DNA of 64,000 nucleotides from Lathyrus oleraceus (Eukaryota > Streptophyta > Magnoliopsida > Fabales > Fabaceae): NCBI RefSeq assembly GCF_024323335.1, contig NC_066583.1, positions 362,515,877 through 362,579,876 on the forward strand, written 5' to 3'. Position 1 is the stretch's first letter; each line of letters starts with the position of its first letter. This document shows, piece by piece, positions 15,312-26,700 of the stretch. A program made the translations under genes and the position numbers. Below the pieces are notes generated by a model. It was given only the letters and a program-made list of their open reading frames with translations. It ran no database searches and was not told where the DNA came from.

Positions 15312-18300
15312 TTATCTTGTCACAGGTACAATGCCTCGAGACTACCGAGAGAAGATGGGTTCTCGACAGTGGATGCTCAAGGCACATGTCAGGTGACATA
15401 TCTCTCTTCATTGACTTTGTGGCTAAGAAGAAGGGATATGTAACTTATGGTGACAACAACCGTCGAGCAATACTCGGTAAAGGTAGTGTAGGTAATCCCT
15501 CCTCTACTACTATCTCTGATGTCTTGCTTGTCGAAGGTCTTAAACACAATCTACTTAGCATCAGTCAATTATGTGACAAAGGATACAATGTATCGTTTTC
15601 AAAAGATTGTTGCAAAATTGTACATAATGATGATAAGAAGAGTATGTTTAATGGTCTTCGTGTGAACAATGTCTATATGCTTGACTTAAATGAAGTATCG
15701 TTAACAAGTGATAAATGCCTTGTAACTATGAGTGAAGATTCATGGTTATGGCATAGGCGTTTAGCACATGTTAACTTTGACTTACTTAACAAAGTAGTCT
15801 CAAAAGATCTAGTCCTAGGTCTCCCCAAAATTAAGTTCACCAAGGATCACCTTTGTGATGCTTGTCAGAAAGGGAAGCAAACGAGGATCTCTTTTAAATC
15901 CAAAAATATCGTTTCAACAACGAGACCTCTCGAGCTTCTCCATATGGATTTATTTGGGCCATCTAGGATTAAAAGTCTAGGAGGAAACTATTACGGTTTC
16001 GTAATAGTGGATGACTTTTCTCGATTTTGTTGGACTATTTTCTTAGTAAGTAAGAGTGACACATTCGCCGCCTTTGAACGATTTGCTAAGCTTTCCCAAA
16101 ATAAACTAAATACAAACATTGTTGCAATTAGAAGCGATCATGGAGGTGAGTTTGAAAATCACTTATTTGAAGAATATTGCGGTAACCATGGTATTGATCA
16201 TAACTTCTCCGCTCCACGTACTCCTCAACAAAATGGGGTTGTGGAGCGTAAAAATCAAATTTTGGAAGAAAATTGGGAAGAACAATGATCAATGAAAGTG
16301 GCTTACCGAAATATTTTTGGGCTGACGCCATTAGTACGGTTTGTTACGTTCTGAATAGGGTGCTCATTCGCCCCATTCTAAACAAAACACCGTATGAACT
16401 TTTAAAAGATCGAAAGCCAAATGTTTCTCACTTACATGTCTTTGGTTGCAAATGTTTTGTATTGAACAATAGAAAGGAAAACTTAGGGAAATTCAATTCC
16501 AAGGCCGATGAAGGTATCTTCCTCGGATACTCTCAATCTAGCAAAGCATATAGAATATACAACAAGCGATTACTTACTGTAGAAGAGTCTGTACATGTCA
16601 CTTTTGATGAATCCAATCCGAGAAATGTCGGAAAGGGTAGTGTTTTTCATGGTGCAGGTACATCTACCGAAGACATACTCAAAGGTGGCGAGCCGGGGAT
16701 TGATCAACCCGACATAGTCAAAATTGAGGAGGACAAAGATGTACACCATGAGGAAACCGAGGTAGTTCATCCGCCTTCAAACGATGATCTTCCTCAAGCT
16801 TGGAAGTCTTCCAAAGACCATCCAATAGACAACATTCTCGGGGACATCTCAAAGGGTGTAACAACTCGATCTAAGCTAAGTAACTTCTGTTATCACTTCG
16901 CTTTCGTTTCGCAGATGGAACCTAAAAACCCTAAAGAAGCCCTACTCGATGAACACTGGTTTTTATCAATGCAGGAGGAACTTAATCAGTTCACCAGAAA
17001 TGAGGTTTGGGACCTCGTCCCTCCTCCGCGAGATCATCGAGTAATCGGCACTCGATGGGTGTTTAGGAACAAGCTGGACGAAAACGGGGTAATAACCCGT
17101 AATAAGGCGTGTTTAGTCGCGCAAGGGTATAACCAAGAGGAAGGCATCGACTATGAGGAAACTTATGCACCGGTTGCCCGACTCGAGGCTATACGCCTTC
17201 TCCTTGCTTTCGCTTGTGCGAAAGACTTTAAGCTATTCCAAATGGATGTCAAGAGTGCGTTCCTTAACGGTCACATAAATGAAGAGGTTTATGTCGCACA
17301 ACCTCCGGGTTTCGAATCCCATGAGTATCCTGATCATGTTTATAAACTAAAAAGAGCTTTGTATGGCCTCAAACAAGCTCCTAGAGCTTGGTATGAGAGA
17401 CTAAGCAAATTCTTACTCGATCAAAAATACTCAAGAGGAAAGGTTGACACAACCCTCTTCATTAAACGTCAAGGAAAGCACTTGATATTAGTGCAAATTT
17501 ATGTAGATGATATCATATTTGGATCTACTAACATGAATCTTGTGAGAGAGTTTTCTGACCTTATGCAGGGCGAATTCGAGATGAGTATGATGGGGGAGCT
17601 CACATACTTTCTCGGTCTGCAAATCAAACAGCTCAAAGAAGGAACTTTCGTGAGCCAGACAAAGTACTGTTTGGACCTTATCAAGAGATTTGACATGGCA
17701 AAAGCTAAGGCCATAGACACCCCCATGCCTACGTGTACCAACTTGAACAAAGATGAAGACGGTAAGGAAGTAGATGTAAAACGGTATAGAGGTATGATTG
17801 GTTCACTCCTTTATCTTACTGCTTCTCGTCCCGATATTATGTTTAGCGTATGCATGTGTGCAAGATATCAATCATGTCCCAAGGAATCCCATTTAAAAGC
17901 CGTCAAACGAATACTTCGATACCTATCCGGTACTCCGAAGTATGGATTGTGGTATTCCAAAGGTAATGATTGTTCTTTGGTAGGTTTTTCCGATTCCGAC
18001 TTTGCCGGTTGCAAATCGGATAGGAAGAGCACCAGTGGCACTTGTCACTTATTTTCAAACTCTTTGGTCAGTTGGCATAGCAAGAAACAGGTTTCTGTTG
18101 CTTTGTCAACCGCCGAAGCGGAATACGTTGCCGCCGGTAGTTGTTGTGCCCAAATCCTATGGATTAAGCAACAACTATTGGATTTTAACCTCAAACTTGA
18201 ACGTATTCCCATTTTTTGTGACAATACAAGTGCCATTAATCTAACCAAGAATCCTGTGCTACATTCTCGCACCAAACATATCGAAATTCGACACCACTTT

Positions 18301-18456
18301 CTTCGGGATCATGTAGAGAAAGGTGACATTGTGTTTGAACATGTCAATACTGAAAATCAACTAGCGGACATTTTCACAAAGCCGCTAGCCACTGTACCTT
18401 TCTTTCATATCCGCCGAGAACTTGGCATTCTCGATATTTCGGAACGGGCACTATAG
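15305..18456 (+). pseudogene. Element 3 pol (PR-IN-RT-RNase H) with frameshift in integrase
   Basis: The first open stretch (15305-16288) holds the aspartic protease DSGCSRHMSGD, the GAG-pre-integrase HRRLAHVNFDLLNK, the zinc-binding CDACQKGKQ and the integrase core, with acidic residues in HMDLFGP, RSDHGGEF and NGVVERKN. At about 16255-16275 the frame changes by two extra (or one missing) bases. The second open stretch (16273-18456) completes integrase and contains RT, with RWVFRNKLDENG and the catalytic YVDDIIFGS. Copia RNase H follows: DSDFAGCKSDRKSTSG, STAEAEYVAAGSC, IFCDNTSAINL and HVNTENQLADIFTKPL. Pol also lies in a different frame from gag. Domains are otherwise complete, so the inactivating changes look recent. 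Confidence 0.93.
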
Positions 18457-18756
18457 TCTGCTGTTTTACCTTATTCCATATAAGACTTTAATCCTGTACT
18501 TCTAACAAATCTATGTTGTTGTAAGCACAATTCTACCGTTCACTAAGTCACTCCGGCATTAAGGTGATATTGTTCCTCTCTTTCTCTCTCTGCAAAATCT
18601 CATGACTACAATAGTTATATCTCATAATGATGTTGTTTATATATATATATATGATCTCTCTCTTTGGATGTTTATTGCTGTATGTTGTGTTAATTATGCA
18701 TCAAACCTGTCATCGCATGTGGCAAATAGTGAAAAACTGAAATTTGAACTGTATGA

Positions 18757-18857
18757 GTCGACCGCAGCAGGGCTATGGTCGACGCACGCTTAATTAATTT
18801 CTGCATTTTCTCAAAAACCAAACAGTATGCGTCGACGCATACAAGGCTATGGTCGAC
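18757..18857 (+). repeat. Two pairs of GTCGAC palindromes
   Basis: GTCGAC occurs at 18757, 18778, 18831 and 18852, forming two pairs with exactly 21 bp between starts. The two pairs have similar cores (GGCTATGGTCGACGCA occurs in both) and start 74 bp apart. They lie between pol and the extra ORF and resemble the GTCGAC block of the LTR. Confidence 0.85.
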
Positions 18858-19031
18858 GCATCGCTCGAAAATTTCGTTTTTCTGCAGAAAAATTTAAATC
18901 GTTTTTCATGCATTCCCATTCAAAAATCATCATTAAGTGTGCATTTACATTCCATCACCTTTCAAACTACCCACTACTTTGTAACTTGCATCTACCTAGT
19001 GGCTATTGTTCCTTGATCTTCCATCTTCCCA

Positions 19032-19057
19032 AAACCCTAACCTTTCCACTATAAATT
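19032..19057 (+). promoter_or_regulatory. Putative internal promoter of the element 3 extra ORF
   Basis: A telo-box (AAACCCTAA, 19032-19040) is followed at once by a strong TATA box (TATAAATT, 19050-19057). A start about 30 bp downstream (about 19080-19085) would give a CT- and A-rich leader of about 65 bp ending at ATG 19147. That layout is typical of ordinary plant Pol II genes and not of an mRNA interior. Function is inferred. Confidence 0.55.
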
Positions 19058-19146
19058 GGGAGAAACCTCTACCTAGCAGAATCACTCTCAAAACCCTTCT
19101 TAAACCTTCTCTCTATACCCAAACACTCTGTTTCAAACTTGCTCAA

Positions 19147-20654
19147 ATGGCTTCCTCATCACGCAGACCTTCCGGCAAGAGATCCCGAGAATCATCTGCC
19201 GCATCTCTACCCATATCTGCTGTATCACTCGTTCCACCCGCTCGCGTCGAAGTCTTCAACAGAGACATCAGCAAAAGAGGCATTGTGCAACAACATGCGT
19301 TCTACAAACTTACCGCTGAACGCATGCACCTTCCTGAAGTCCTGGCTCTGCTGCAGCATCAGGGCTTTATCAACTTCTTGGAATGTAATACCAAATACAG
19401 TGAAGACCTTGTTCGAGTGTTCTATGCCGGCCTTCATGATAACTTTCGCGGGCACAAGTTTCACTCTAAAATTGGTCAGACAAAGGTACCGCTTAAATCA
19501 AATATCTGGAATCAATATTTTGATATGTCTGTTGATAATGCTGGAAACCCTCTACCGGAGGTAACTGACTCTCACCACATAGATGGCTATGAGTTTAAGA
19601 GTGCCTTGAATGACATGCTGAGACGACCCTATCCTGATCAGTTTGTGAACAGTGACGCGTTCCCACGAACTGTCACTGTCGGCAAGCTGAAAGCCGGAGA
19701 AAGGATTCTTCAGTGGGTTGTCTCACGAATCCTGCGTCCAAAGAAGGGCGGTCTCTCCAGAGTCGAACCGGCCGAGGTTCATCTGATTTACATTCTGAAA
19801 AATAAGATGAAAATCAACTGGCCGTACTACATTGCCAGTAGAATGTTTGGGCTACGTGATTCCGGACGAGGAACGACTCTTGCCTACGGATCCTTCATTC
19901 AAGAGGTCCTGACTGTAGCCAACGTTAATCATCCGTCTTTCCCGTACACTTCCATCTCATCTGATAAAGAGTTCAGCACAAAAACCATGTCTATGATGGG
20001 ATATCTTTGGTGCAATGAGCGGAGAATGTATAAGTTTATTCGAAGAGCAAATATTCCTGCAGATGATGACAGTGATGAAAGCGAAGACCAAGAAGATGAA
20101 GAAGAAAATGAAGAAGAAGAAGCCAGGCACGATGTGGATCACAATGGTGGAGATGATAACCCTCCACCCGTTGACACTCACGACTACTCGGACTCCGCTT
20201 GGGCTCAGCAATCGCATTCAACTGAAGAAGATGTTCCACGCTGGGGTGGCTGGGGTGAATGGCAGCATACAGGCTGGTCTACTCAACGTCAATTCTACCA
20301 GCCGTATCACCAAGATGAAGAAGAATCTCCTCCGTCCCCTCCACAGCAAGCAGAATCTTCAGAACTGTTGAATATGATGCATAATATGCAGATAGCTCAA
20401 CAATCCTTATGCAAGCTCAAGATGAGCGCTATGCTCATATCAACGAGCAACTTCAAGCCCAAAATGAGCGTCTCGACTCCTTCTCTACAAGCATGAATGA
20501 CCGGTTTGCAACCTTTTCGGCTTCATTTGAATTTCAGGAAAAGTCAATCGACGAGAGTCTCAAGCATCTGAACGGTGTCACCGAATACCTTTCATCTCTG
20601 GTTGACCCTTACAAAAACCCGGGAATTTGTTATCATCCAGGACACCGCCACTAG
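19147..20654 (+). pseudogene. Element 3 extra ORF (plant transposon-protein-like), frameshifted near the end
   Basis: ATG 19147 (MASSSRRPSGKRSRESS) is chosen over the in-frame 19006 because it follows the TATA box and leader. The first frame runs to 20496 (449 aa). It has a basic Ser/Arg N-terminus with a possible nuclear signal, a globular core (residues about 30-300, with FYAGLHDNFRGHKFHSKIGQ and the ILRPKKGG stretch), an acidic run at about 305-325 and a Trp/Gln-rich segment. Near 20395-20410 the reading should move to another frame, which carries a helical Gln-rich tail (DERYAHINEQLQAQNERLDS) to 20654. No signal peptide or membrane segment is visible, so the traditional 'env-like' label is not supported. 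The core resembles the 'putative plant transposon protein' family; function is unknown. Confidence 0.75.
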
Positions 20655-21028
20655 GACATAGACAATTCACATGCATTATGTAGTCTGATTGTTATTTTGA
20701 ATGTATTTCTATGTTTTACTTGTTTTCTTTATAAATGACTATTGCTCAGAAATGACATTGGTGTGTTATTATTATCTGTTTATGTTATTTCCTGTGAAAT
20801 TTCCTTGATATCTTGAAAAATCACTCTGTTCTTCTTTTTGATATTGTCAAAGGGGGAGAAAAGAGCACAAAGCAAAAGCAGGCAGACAAAAATGCCCACA
20901 ACTAACAGTAGTTTTCTGCAGATAGCCTTAGATTACAAAAGAAAGGGGGAGTGTGGAAAATGTGTCAATACCACATGCTGTTTGTCACGTTGATTTATAC
21001 AGGTTGTCATCATCAAAAAGGGGGAGTA
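20655..21028 (+). other. Element 3 3' untranslated region with repeated polypurine tracts
   Basis: Three closely similar AAAGGGGGAG runs lie at about 20849, 20937 and 21015. The last one (21015-21028) abuts the 3' LTR and is the PPT. The earlier copies may be secondary plus-strand priming sites. No coding region is seen. Confidence 0.8.
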
Positions 21029-22837
21029 TGTAAAGACAAAGAGTCAGACAACATACGATCGCAAGTTTCGATGATGACAAAAGACCATCATGCACGTCTA
21101 CAAACAAATGAAACACATTACCCACCATATCCTTTTCTATGTTTGTCTAAACCTATTATAATGATCAAAAACATATGTGGACAAAGTGTGATCATGACGA
21201 AATGCATGAAAATCACAAAAACACAGTTTTATGCAGATTTGAAGGCCTTGAGTCGACCATAGGGGTCAGCTCAAAGCTCACGGGTCAGCGCAAAGCTCAG
21301 CAGAACTGAGATTGGTCAGCGCATGCTTCTTTGCGTCGACCATAAGGGTCGGCGCATAACTCACGGGTTAGCGCAAAAATTCCTTGAGTCGACCAGAAGT
21401 CAGCGCATGGCTTAATGAAGTTATCCTGGGTCAGCGCATGGAACCATGGGTCGACCATAGGGGTCGGCGCATCACTCACGGCTCAGCGCACGCCGACCTA
21501 TGGTCGACCGCTCGTGCGTAAACTCAGTTTTCTGAGTTATTTCCACTGTTTGAAAGTCTGTTATTTTTGGTTTGTTTGTCAGTTACTATATATACAAGTC
21601 AAAACACTTTTGTTAACTAACATTTGCTAATTTGAGTTCAAGTGTTCAAGGAAACAAGAAAGAGTGAAAAAGGTGTCCAAGACTCATCATCTTCATCTTC
21701 AACATTTCACAACTCATCATCTGCAAACAATTACTTTTGATGTGGTTCGTGATCGATTAAAGGTGATAAGGTTCGAAGCTGTGATCGAAGAATCCAGTTC
21801 GGGTTGAAGCTTGTGGCAGGTTCTTTCTTGAATAAAACCGTTAGGGTTTTGTCCTCCAATACGGGTTTGTGTTTGGGGGTTTTTGGACGAATCGTTCTTC
21901 AATATTCAGCCGAGCGAAGGTGATTGAGAAGAGGAAGTCTTCATCAGTCTAGTAGCGGATTCGGCGGCATTGAAGTGAAGGATTCGGGTTCGACTCGTTG
22001 TGTTTGAGATCAGCCGGGCCGAGGGTTTGAAGAACGGAAGATTCTTCAACAAAGGGGCTGGAATCGGAGGTCTAGCAACAACGATCGAAGGTCTTGATTC
22101 ATCTTGAATCAAGGAGCAAGGATAGGAAGCATCATTCAACACATTGGAAGTTCTGTTGTTTACATGCTTTGCAATCCTTGTATAAACGATGAAATTTCAC
22201 AGGTGATATCTAATTAATCATCTCAATTCTATTTTTAGAATTGAGGGCAGACGTACCCCGAAGCGAGGACGGCGGGGGAACTGCCTCATCAAATCTCTGT
22301 CTTCTTTAATTTTCTGCATAAGTGCTTATCAGCTTAAAAATTAAGTAATTTTAGTTTAAGCAATTTTACCAAACGTTGATATAAGTTGAGTAAGAGAGTA
22401 AAACTGTTGTTTGAATACAAAGTACAATAGTATATCGTACTAGATAAATTTGAATTACTTACTCAACTCAAATATCTCTTGGAGTATATGCACACCAAGT
22501 GTTTGTGAATTTGCATAAGCCAAAGTTGCCTTAAGTTTGCACTCAGTTTAATTTGGTATTTTGGATCATTGGAACTAGGCTTGCTAGTTAGTGAAATATA
22601 TCAATTGAGTGTGCAAATAGTGTAGTGATTTGTATTTCATTTTATCTCTAATCCATTAGCTTAACGCATATCCGGTTTTCCAATAACGGTTCGTTTTAGA
22701 CTAAAATTTTCCTCGGCTGCTTCCGCATTTAAAACAAATTTTCAAAACCAATTTTCTTTCAAATTGGTAGCGCCGACTCAAGTTTTTAATTGGGATCTAT
22801 TCAACCCCCCCTTCTAGATCCGTGCCATAGTCTAACA
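21029..22837 (+). repeat. 3' LTR of element 3
   Basis: 1809 bp, same ends as the 5' copy. Its TATA box is at 21587-21595. The apparent C-terminus of a - strand frame entering from 22843 (residues after SLVSMAL) is LTR sequence and not part of the element 2 protein. Confidence 0.97.
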
Positions 22838-22842
22838 AAGCC

Positions 22843-23697
22843 ATCGATACCAGACTAGTACTAGGAATCAAATCAATCGCGAACTCAACTTCATGTTCAG
22901 GCGGCAAATCGCTAACCTCATCAGGAAACACTTTGGGAAAATCACGAACAGCTGGAAATTCACCCATTGTTCCATTTTCACTAAGCTTCAAACTTGCCAC
23001 CAACATAAACACTTCAACACCATCTCGCACAGATTCATTCACTTGTTGAGTAGACAAGAATAAATCACCTTCCTTCTTTGGCTCAAGAAAAGAACAGCTT
23101 TCGCAAAACAAATTATATAAACATGGTTGGCCCTCAACCAGTCCATTCCCAAAATAACATCAAGTTGACTCAATGGAAGACACACTAAATCAACTTCAAA
23201 ATATTTATCACAAATATTCAACGGACATTTCAAATAAACAAATGAAGTTGTCACTGAACCCATAGCCGGAGTATGAATAACCATGCTTCCACGCATAACA
23301 GATAATTCAAGATTCAATCTCTTAGCACAATCCAAAGAAATAAAATAATGTGTCGCACCGATATCCATAATAGCAATCAAAGGCATATTATTAATAAAGC
23401 ACGTACCTCGAATCAATCTTTCCTTAGTAGAAGTATCAACACCGGACAACGCAAACACTTTCCCTTTGGCTTGCTTCTTCTTCGGCTTGTTGCACTTGGT
23501 ACTAATGTGCCCTTGCTCACCATAGTTGTAGCAAGTCACATTCGAACTAACTCTGCAATCAAAAGATTTGTGACCTTGCTTGCCACATTTGAAACAAGTC
23601 ACATCACCCTTAGGACACTCGAGAGCACGATGTCCTTCAACACCACACCTGAAACACTTGACAGGAGTGTGAGATCCTCCCCCACTCGGCTTCTTGA
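22843..23697 (-). pseudogene. Element 2 gag nucleocapsid and protease, decayed
   Basis: Reading down from 23697 there are three knuckles: CFRCGVEGHRALEC, CFKCGKQGHKSFDC and CYNYGEQGHISTKC, the last with Tyr in place of the second Cys. The protease follows, with MDIGATHYFIS where the family has D-T/S-G, then VILGMDWLRANH. A frame break at about 23040-23110 leads to the spacer FPKVFPDEVSDLPPEHEVEFAIDL that precedes RT in this family. Element 3 interrupts at 22842 and RT resumes at 11692. Element 4 interrupts gag at 23697. The altered catalytic triad and the frame break indicate an inactive protein. Confidence 0.88.
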
Positions 23698-24796
23698 TGT
23701 TGATTCTAAGTGTTGGCAGCAATTTTGGTAAAACAAAGAGTGTTCACAAGATGTCATGTGTGATGTCTTAACATGAGATATCATATGTACCTGCTGGAGT
23801 TGAAGAACATATGCAAGCAGGATTGTTTCAAAATGCCACTTACAATGCTAAGGCTTCTGATATTGGATGTACCTGTTGGAGCTAAATTGGAAGACATATG
23901 CTGCAGGATTGTTTCAGTTGACATACTCATTGTCATGGTAACTGATATGGCTGTACCTGCTATAAAAGGAAACTGGATTATGCAGGATTTTTCCAGATGT
24001 CAGACCCGATGTCATGACATCCTGTACACAGAACATTCAGTGTGAATGTCTGGTGTTTTGTGATTGCACAATTGGTGGAAGTCATTGGTTGATTGAAGAT
24101 ATGGCTAGCTGGCGCATTCTATCAGGGATATCAACCAGATTTGTTTATTTTCCAAGGAGATCTTTACAGTTGATATGAAAAGATTTGATTGGAAAATATA
24201 TCTAGGGTTTTCTAGCTGTCCAATGTTTCTATAAAAAGGGACTCAGAAAACCTGATTGTACACACAACCAATACTGAGCGATATTTAGAGAGAGAGCTAG
24301 GGTTTGTGTCTGTAGGTCATTCAAGTCATCCATAGATGATTGAATTGGACTGATTTGTCTTCTTGATCAAAGCTTTGAAGCAAGATCAAGAGTGTGTCTT
24401 CTTGATTGAAACTGTGAAGTAAAATCAAGGATATTGTAATTGAAAAGTATTTTCTTTTCACAAGGGATTGTTGTTTAAAATCACGGGTGTGTGATTGTAA
24501 GGGAAGTGAGTGGGTTCTCATATCTAAGAGTGCTTAGGTAGAAATTGCACGGGTAGAGATTAGGTGAGAAAGACTGTAACTTGGTGAAGTGTACGGATAG
24601 TCTTTGAACTAATTCTATTATAGTGAATTTCCTTCCTGGCTTGGTAGCCCCCAGACGTAGGTGAGTTGCACCGAACTGGGTTAACAATTGCTTGTGTGAT
24701 TTGCTTTTCAATTCTGTTTAATTATCCATTGTGTATTAACAAATATTAGTGCCGTGACATTACCTTCGACATCTTATATCTGATACCAGAATTTCA
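23698..24796 (+). repeat. 5' LTR of element 4
   Basis: TGTTGATTC to CAGAATTTCA, 1099 bp. A CCAAT motif (24220) and TATAAAAAG (24230-24238) form a plausible Pol II promoter, conserved in the 3' LTR. Confidence 0.96.
24230..24238 (+). promoter_or_regulatory. TATA box of the element 4 LTR promoter
   Basis: TATAAAAAG with CCAAT ten bases upstream, about 530 bp into the LTR. The matching site in the 3' LTR is 30092-30100. Confidence 0.65.
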
Positions 24797-24798
24797 AT

Positions 24799-24810
24799 TG
24801 GTATCAGAGC
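24799..24810 (+). other. Primer binding site of element 4, tRNA-iMet
   Basis: TGGTATCAGAGC two bases after the 5' LTR, an exact initiator tRNA-Met complement. Confidence 0.9.
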
Positions 24811-24863
24811 AGGCATCCTGCTCTGGCTCTGGGTGAGATCTAGGGAGAATACTTTCTGGTAAA

Positions 24864-26567
24864 ATGGAGAGGGATGATGGATCTGTTCATAGGCCACCAA
24901 TTTTGGATGGTTCTAACTATGACTATTGGAAACCTAGAATGGTAGAGTTTCTGAAATCCTTTGATAACAAGGCTTGGAAAGCTGTCTTGACAGGATGGGT
25001 GCACCCTGTAGTCACTAAAGAAGGAGAAGCCACTACTGAAAAGAAGCCTGAAGAACAATGGTCCAAGGAGGAGGATGATCTTGCTCTTGGAAACTCTAAA
25101 GCCTTGAATGCAATATTCAATGGTGTAGACAAGAATATTTTCAGGCTGGTAAATAACTGTGAAGTGGCTAAAGATGCTTGGGACATTCTCAAGACCACTG
25201 ATGAAGGCACCTCTAGGGTAAAGATGTCTAGACTTCAGCTGCTCACCTCCAAGTTTGAAAACTTAAGGATGAAAGAAGATGAAAACATTCATGAATTCCA
25301 CATGAGTATCCTTGAGATAGCTAATGCCTCAGGAGCCCTGGGAGAGAAGATGACAGATGAAAAGTTGGTGAGAAAAATACTTAGGTCACTCCCTAAGAGA
25401 TTTGCAATGAAGGTGACTTCCATAGAAGAATCTCAAGACATCTCCAACATGAGGGTATATGAGTTAATTGGCTCCCTCCAAACCTTTGAGATGAGATTGA
25501 TTGAGGGAACTGAAAAGAAAACCAAGAGCATTGCCTTTGTTTCCAACACAGAAGAGGAAAACAGTCAAGATGTGGATAAAGAATGGGCAAATGAAGTTGC
25601 TATGCTGGGGAGACAGTTTAACAGATTGTTAAGGAAAATGGATGTCAGATCCAAGGCAAATGTCAAGAACATCGCGTCTGACATCAGTAAATCCAACAAT
25701 GCTGGAAGAAAAGCAAGAGCAGATGAGAAGCCCAAAGAAGGAAAAGAGGTTCAGTGCTATGAATGTGATGGGTATGGACACATCAGGTCTGAATGTGGGA
25801 CCTACCTTAAGAAACAGAAGATGAGTCTTGCTGCCACATGGTCTGATGAGAGTGATACTGAAGAGGCTGCAAATCTTGTGACTGCTTTGACAGGAAGATG
25901 GGAATCTGATGAAGAGTCAAGTGATGGTGAAGTAACCTTTGAGGAATTGGCCTCTACCTACAGAGAGCTGTGTCAGAAAAGTGTTGAACTGAACAAGCAG
26001 TCTTTAAATCAAGAAAAAGACATAACTCAACTTGAGAATGAGAAGGTAGAATTCTTGGAAACCATCTCCAAATTGAAAACAGAAGTTGTGGCTCTAAAGG
26101 TCAAGCTAGATGAAGATCAACAAGTTGAGAGCCAGAAGATAGTCCAACTGGAGAAAGAAAAAGCAGAACATGTGGAAACTATCCTCAAGCTAAAGACTGA
26201 AGTTATGCTCTTAAACTCAAAACTAGAAGAGACAACCAAGTATGTAAGGATGCTGAACAATGGATCTGACTCCTTAGACAAGATTCTTCAAACTGGACAA
26301 AGTACAGGAGTCAAATCTGGATTAGGGTTCCATAAAACCAAGGCTGAAAGTAGCTACACTGGCTGCAAACCTCAAGCTAAACCTAAATGCAGCAATAGTA
26401 AGAGCAGTTCCAAGATGTCACATCATATGTCACACCATCAGAAGAAAGAACAGCAAAAATACAAACACCTAAGATGGAGATGTCATTACTGTGGGAAATT
26501 TGGACACTCAAGGGCCTTCTGCTATAAGCTGTATGGTTACCCTACCCACCTTCATCAGCAACAGTAG
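24864..26567 (+). CDS. Element 4 gag polyprotein (567 aa)
   Basis: Copia gag starting at ATG 24864 (MERDDGSVHRPPILDGSNYDYWKPRM). The UBN2-type capsid region spans about residues 40-215. A CCHC knuckle CYECDGYGHIRSEC is at about residue 299. A long coiled coil (about 365-470, LENEKVEFLETISKLKTEV) contains an internal near-repeat (LEKEKAEHVETILKLKTEV). A second knuckle CHYCGKFGHSRAFC lies at about residue 539. The frame ends with a TAG at 26565-26567. The next codons stay open in the same frame into protease, so gag and pol are separated by one stop, as described for SIRE1. The unrelated N-terminal sequence shows this family is distinct from element 3. Confidence 0.9.
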   Translation: MERDDGSVHRPPILDGSNYDYWKPRMVEFLKSFDNKAWKAVLTGWVHPVVTKEGEATTEKKPEEQWSKEEDDLALGNSKALNAIFNGVDKNIFRLVNNCEVAKDAWDILKTTDEGTSRVKMSRLQLLTSKFENLRMKEDENIHEFHMSILEIANASGALGEKMTDEKLVRKILRSLPKRFAMKVTSIEESQDISNMRVYELIGSLQTFEMRLIEGTEKKTKSIAFVSNTEEENSQDVDKEWANEVAMLGRQFNRLLRKMDVRSKANVKNIASDISKSNNAGRKARADEKPKEGKEVQCYECDGYGHIRSECGTYLKKQKMSLAATWSDESDTEEAANLVTALTGRWESDEESSDGEVTFEELASTYRELCQKSVELNKQSLNQEKDITQLENEKVEFLETISKLKTEVVALKVKLDEDQQVESQKIVQLEKEKAEHVETILKLKTEVMLLNSKLEETTKYVRMLNNGSDSLDKILQTGQSTGVKSGLGFHKTKAESSYTGCKPQAKPKCSNSKSSSKMSHHMSHHQKKEQQKYKHLRWRCHYCGKFGHSRAFCYKLYGYPTHLHQQQ

Positions 26568-26700
26568 AAGAGAAAACAGCAGTATGGCAAGCACCAAAGA
26601 TGGAGATGTCATTACTGTGGGAAAGCTGGACACTCTAAGTCTTCCTGTTATAAGCTGTATGGTTATCCTAGCCATGGTCATCAACAGATCCACTATCAAC
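26451..26700 (+). repeat. 126-bp tandem duplication of a zinc-knuckle unit
   Basis: Unit 1 (26451-26576) and unit 2 (26577-about 26700) each encode RWRCHYCGK-GHS---CYKLYGYP. The gag stop lies at the end of unit 1; the second knuckle falls after the stop. Confidence 0.85.

Larger units (their letters stand above)
11693..22837 (+). mobile_element. Element 3: SIRE-type Ty1/copia retrotransposon with extra ORF
   Basis: A complete 11.1-kb element flanked by a perfect target duplication, aagcc (11688-11692 and 22838-22842), inserted in element 2 between protease and RT. It has LTRs of 1808 and 1809 bp, a PBS, gag, pol in copia order (PR-IN-RT-RNase H), an extra ORF and a PPT. The LTRs differ by 9 substitutions and one 1-bp indel (about 0.5%), so insertion was recent. 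Three frameshifts (gag/pol junction, integrase, extra ORF) probably make this copy inactive by itself. Length, domain order and the extra ORF fit the SIRE (Maximus) lineage. Confidence 0.95.

Noticed and set aside
20036..20239. His/Leu-rich - strand frames over the acidic region of the element 3 extra ORF
   Set aside because: Reverse-complement shadows of the GAA/GAT acidic run.
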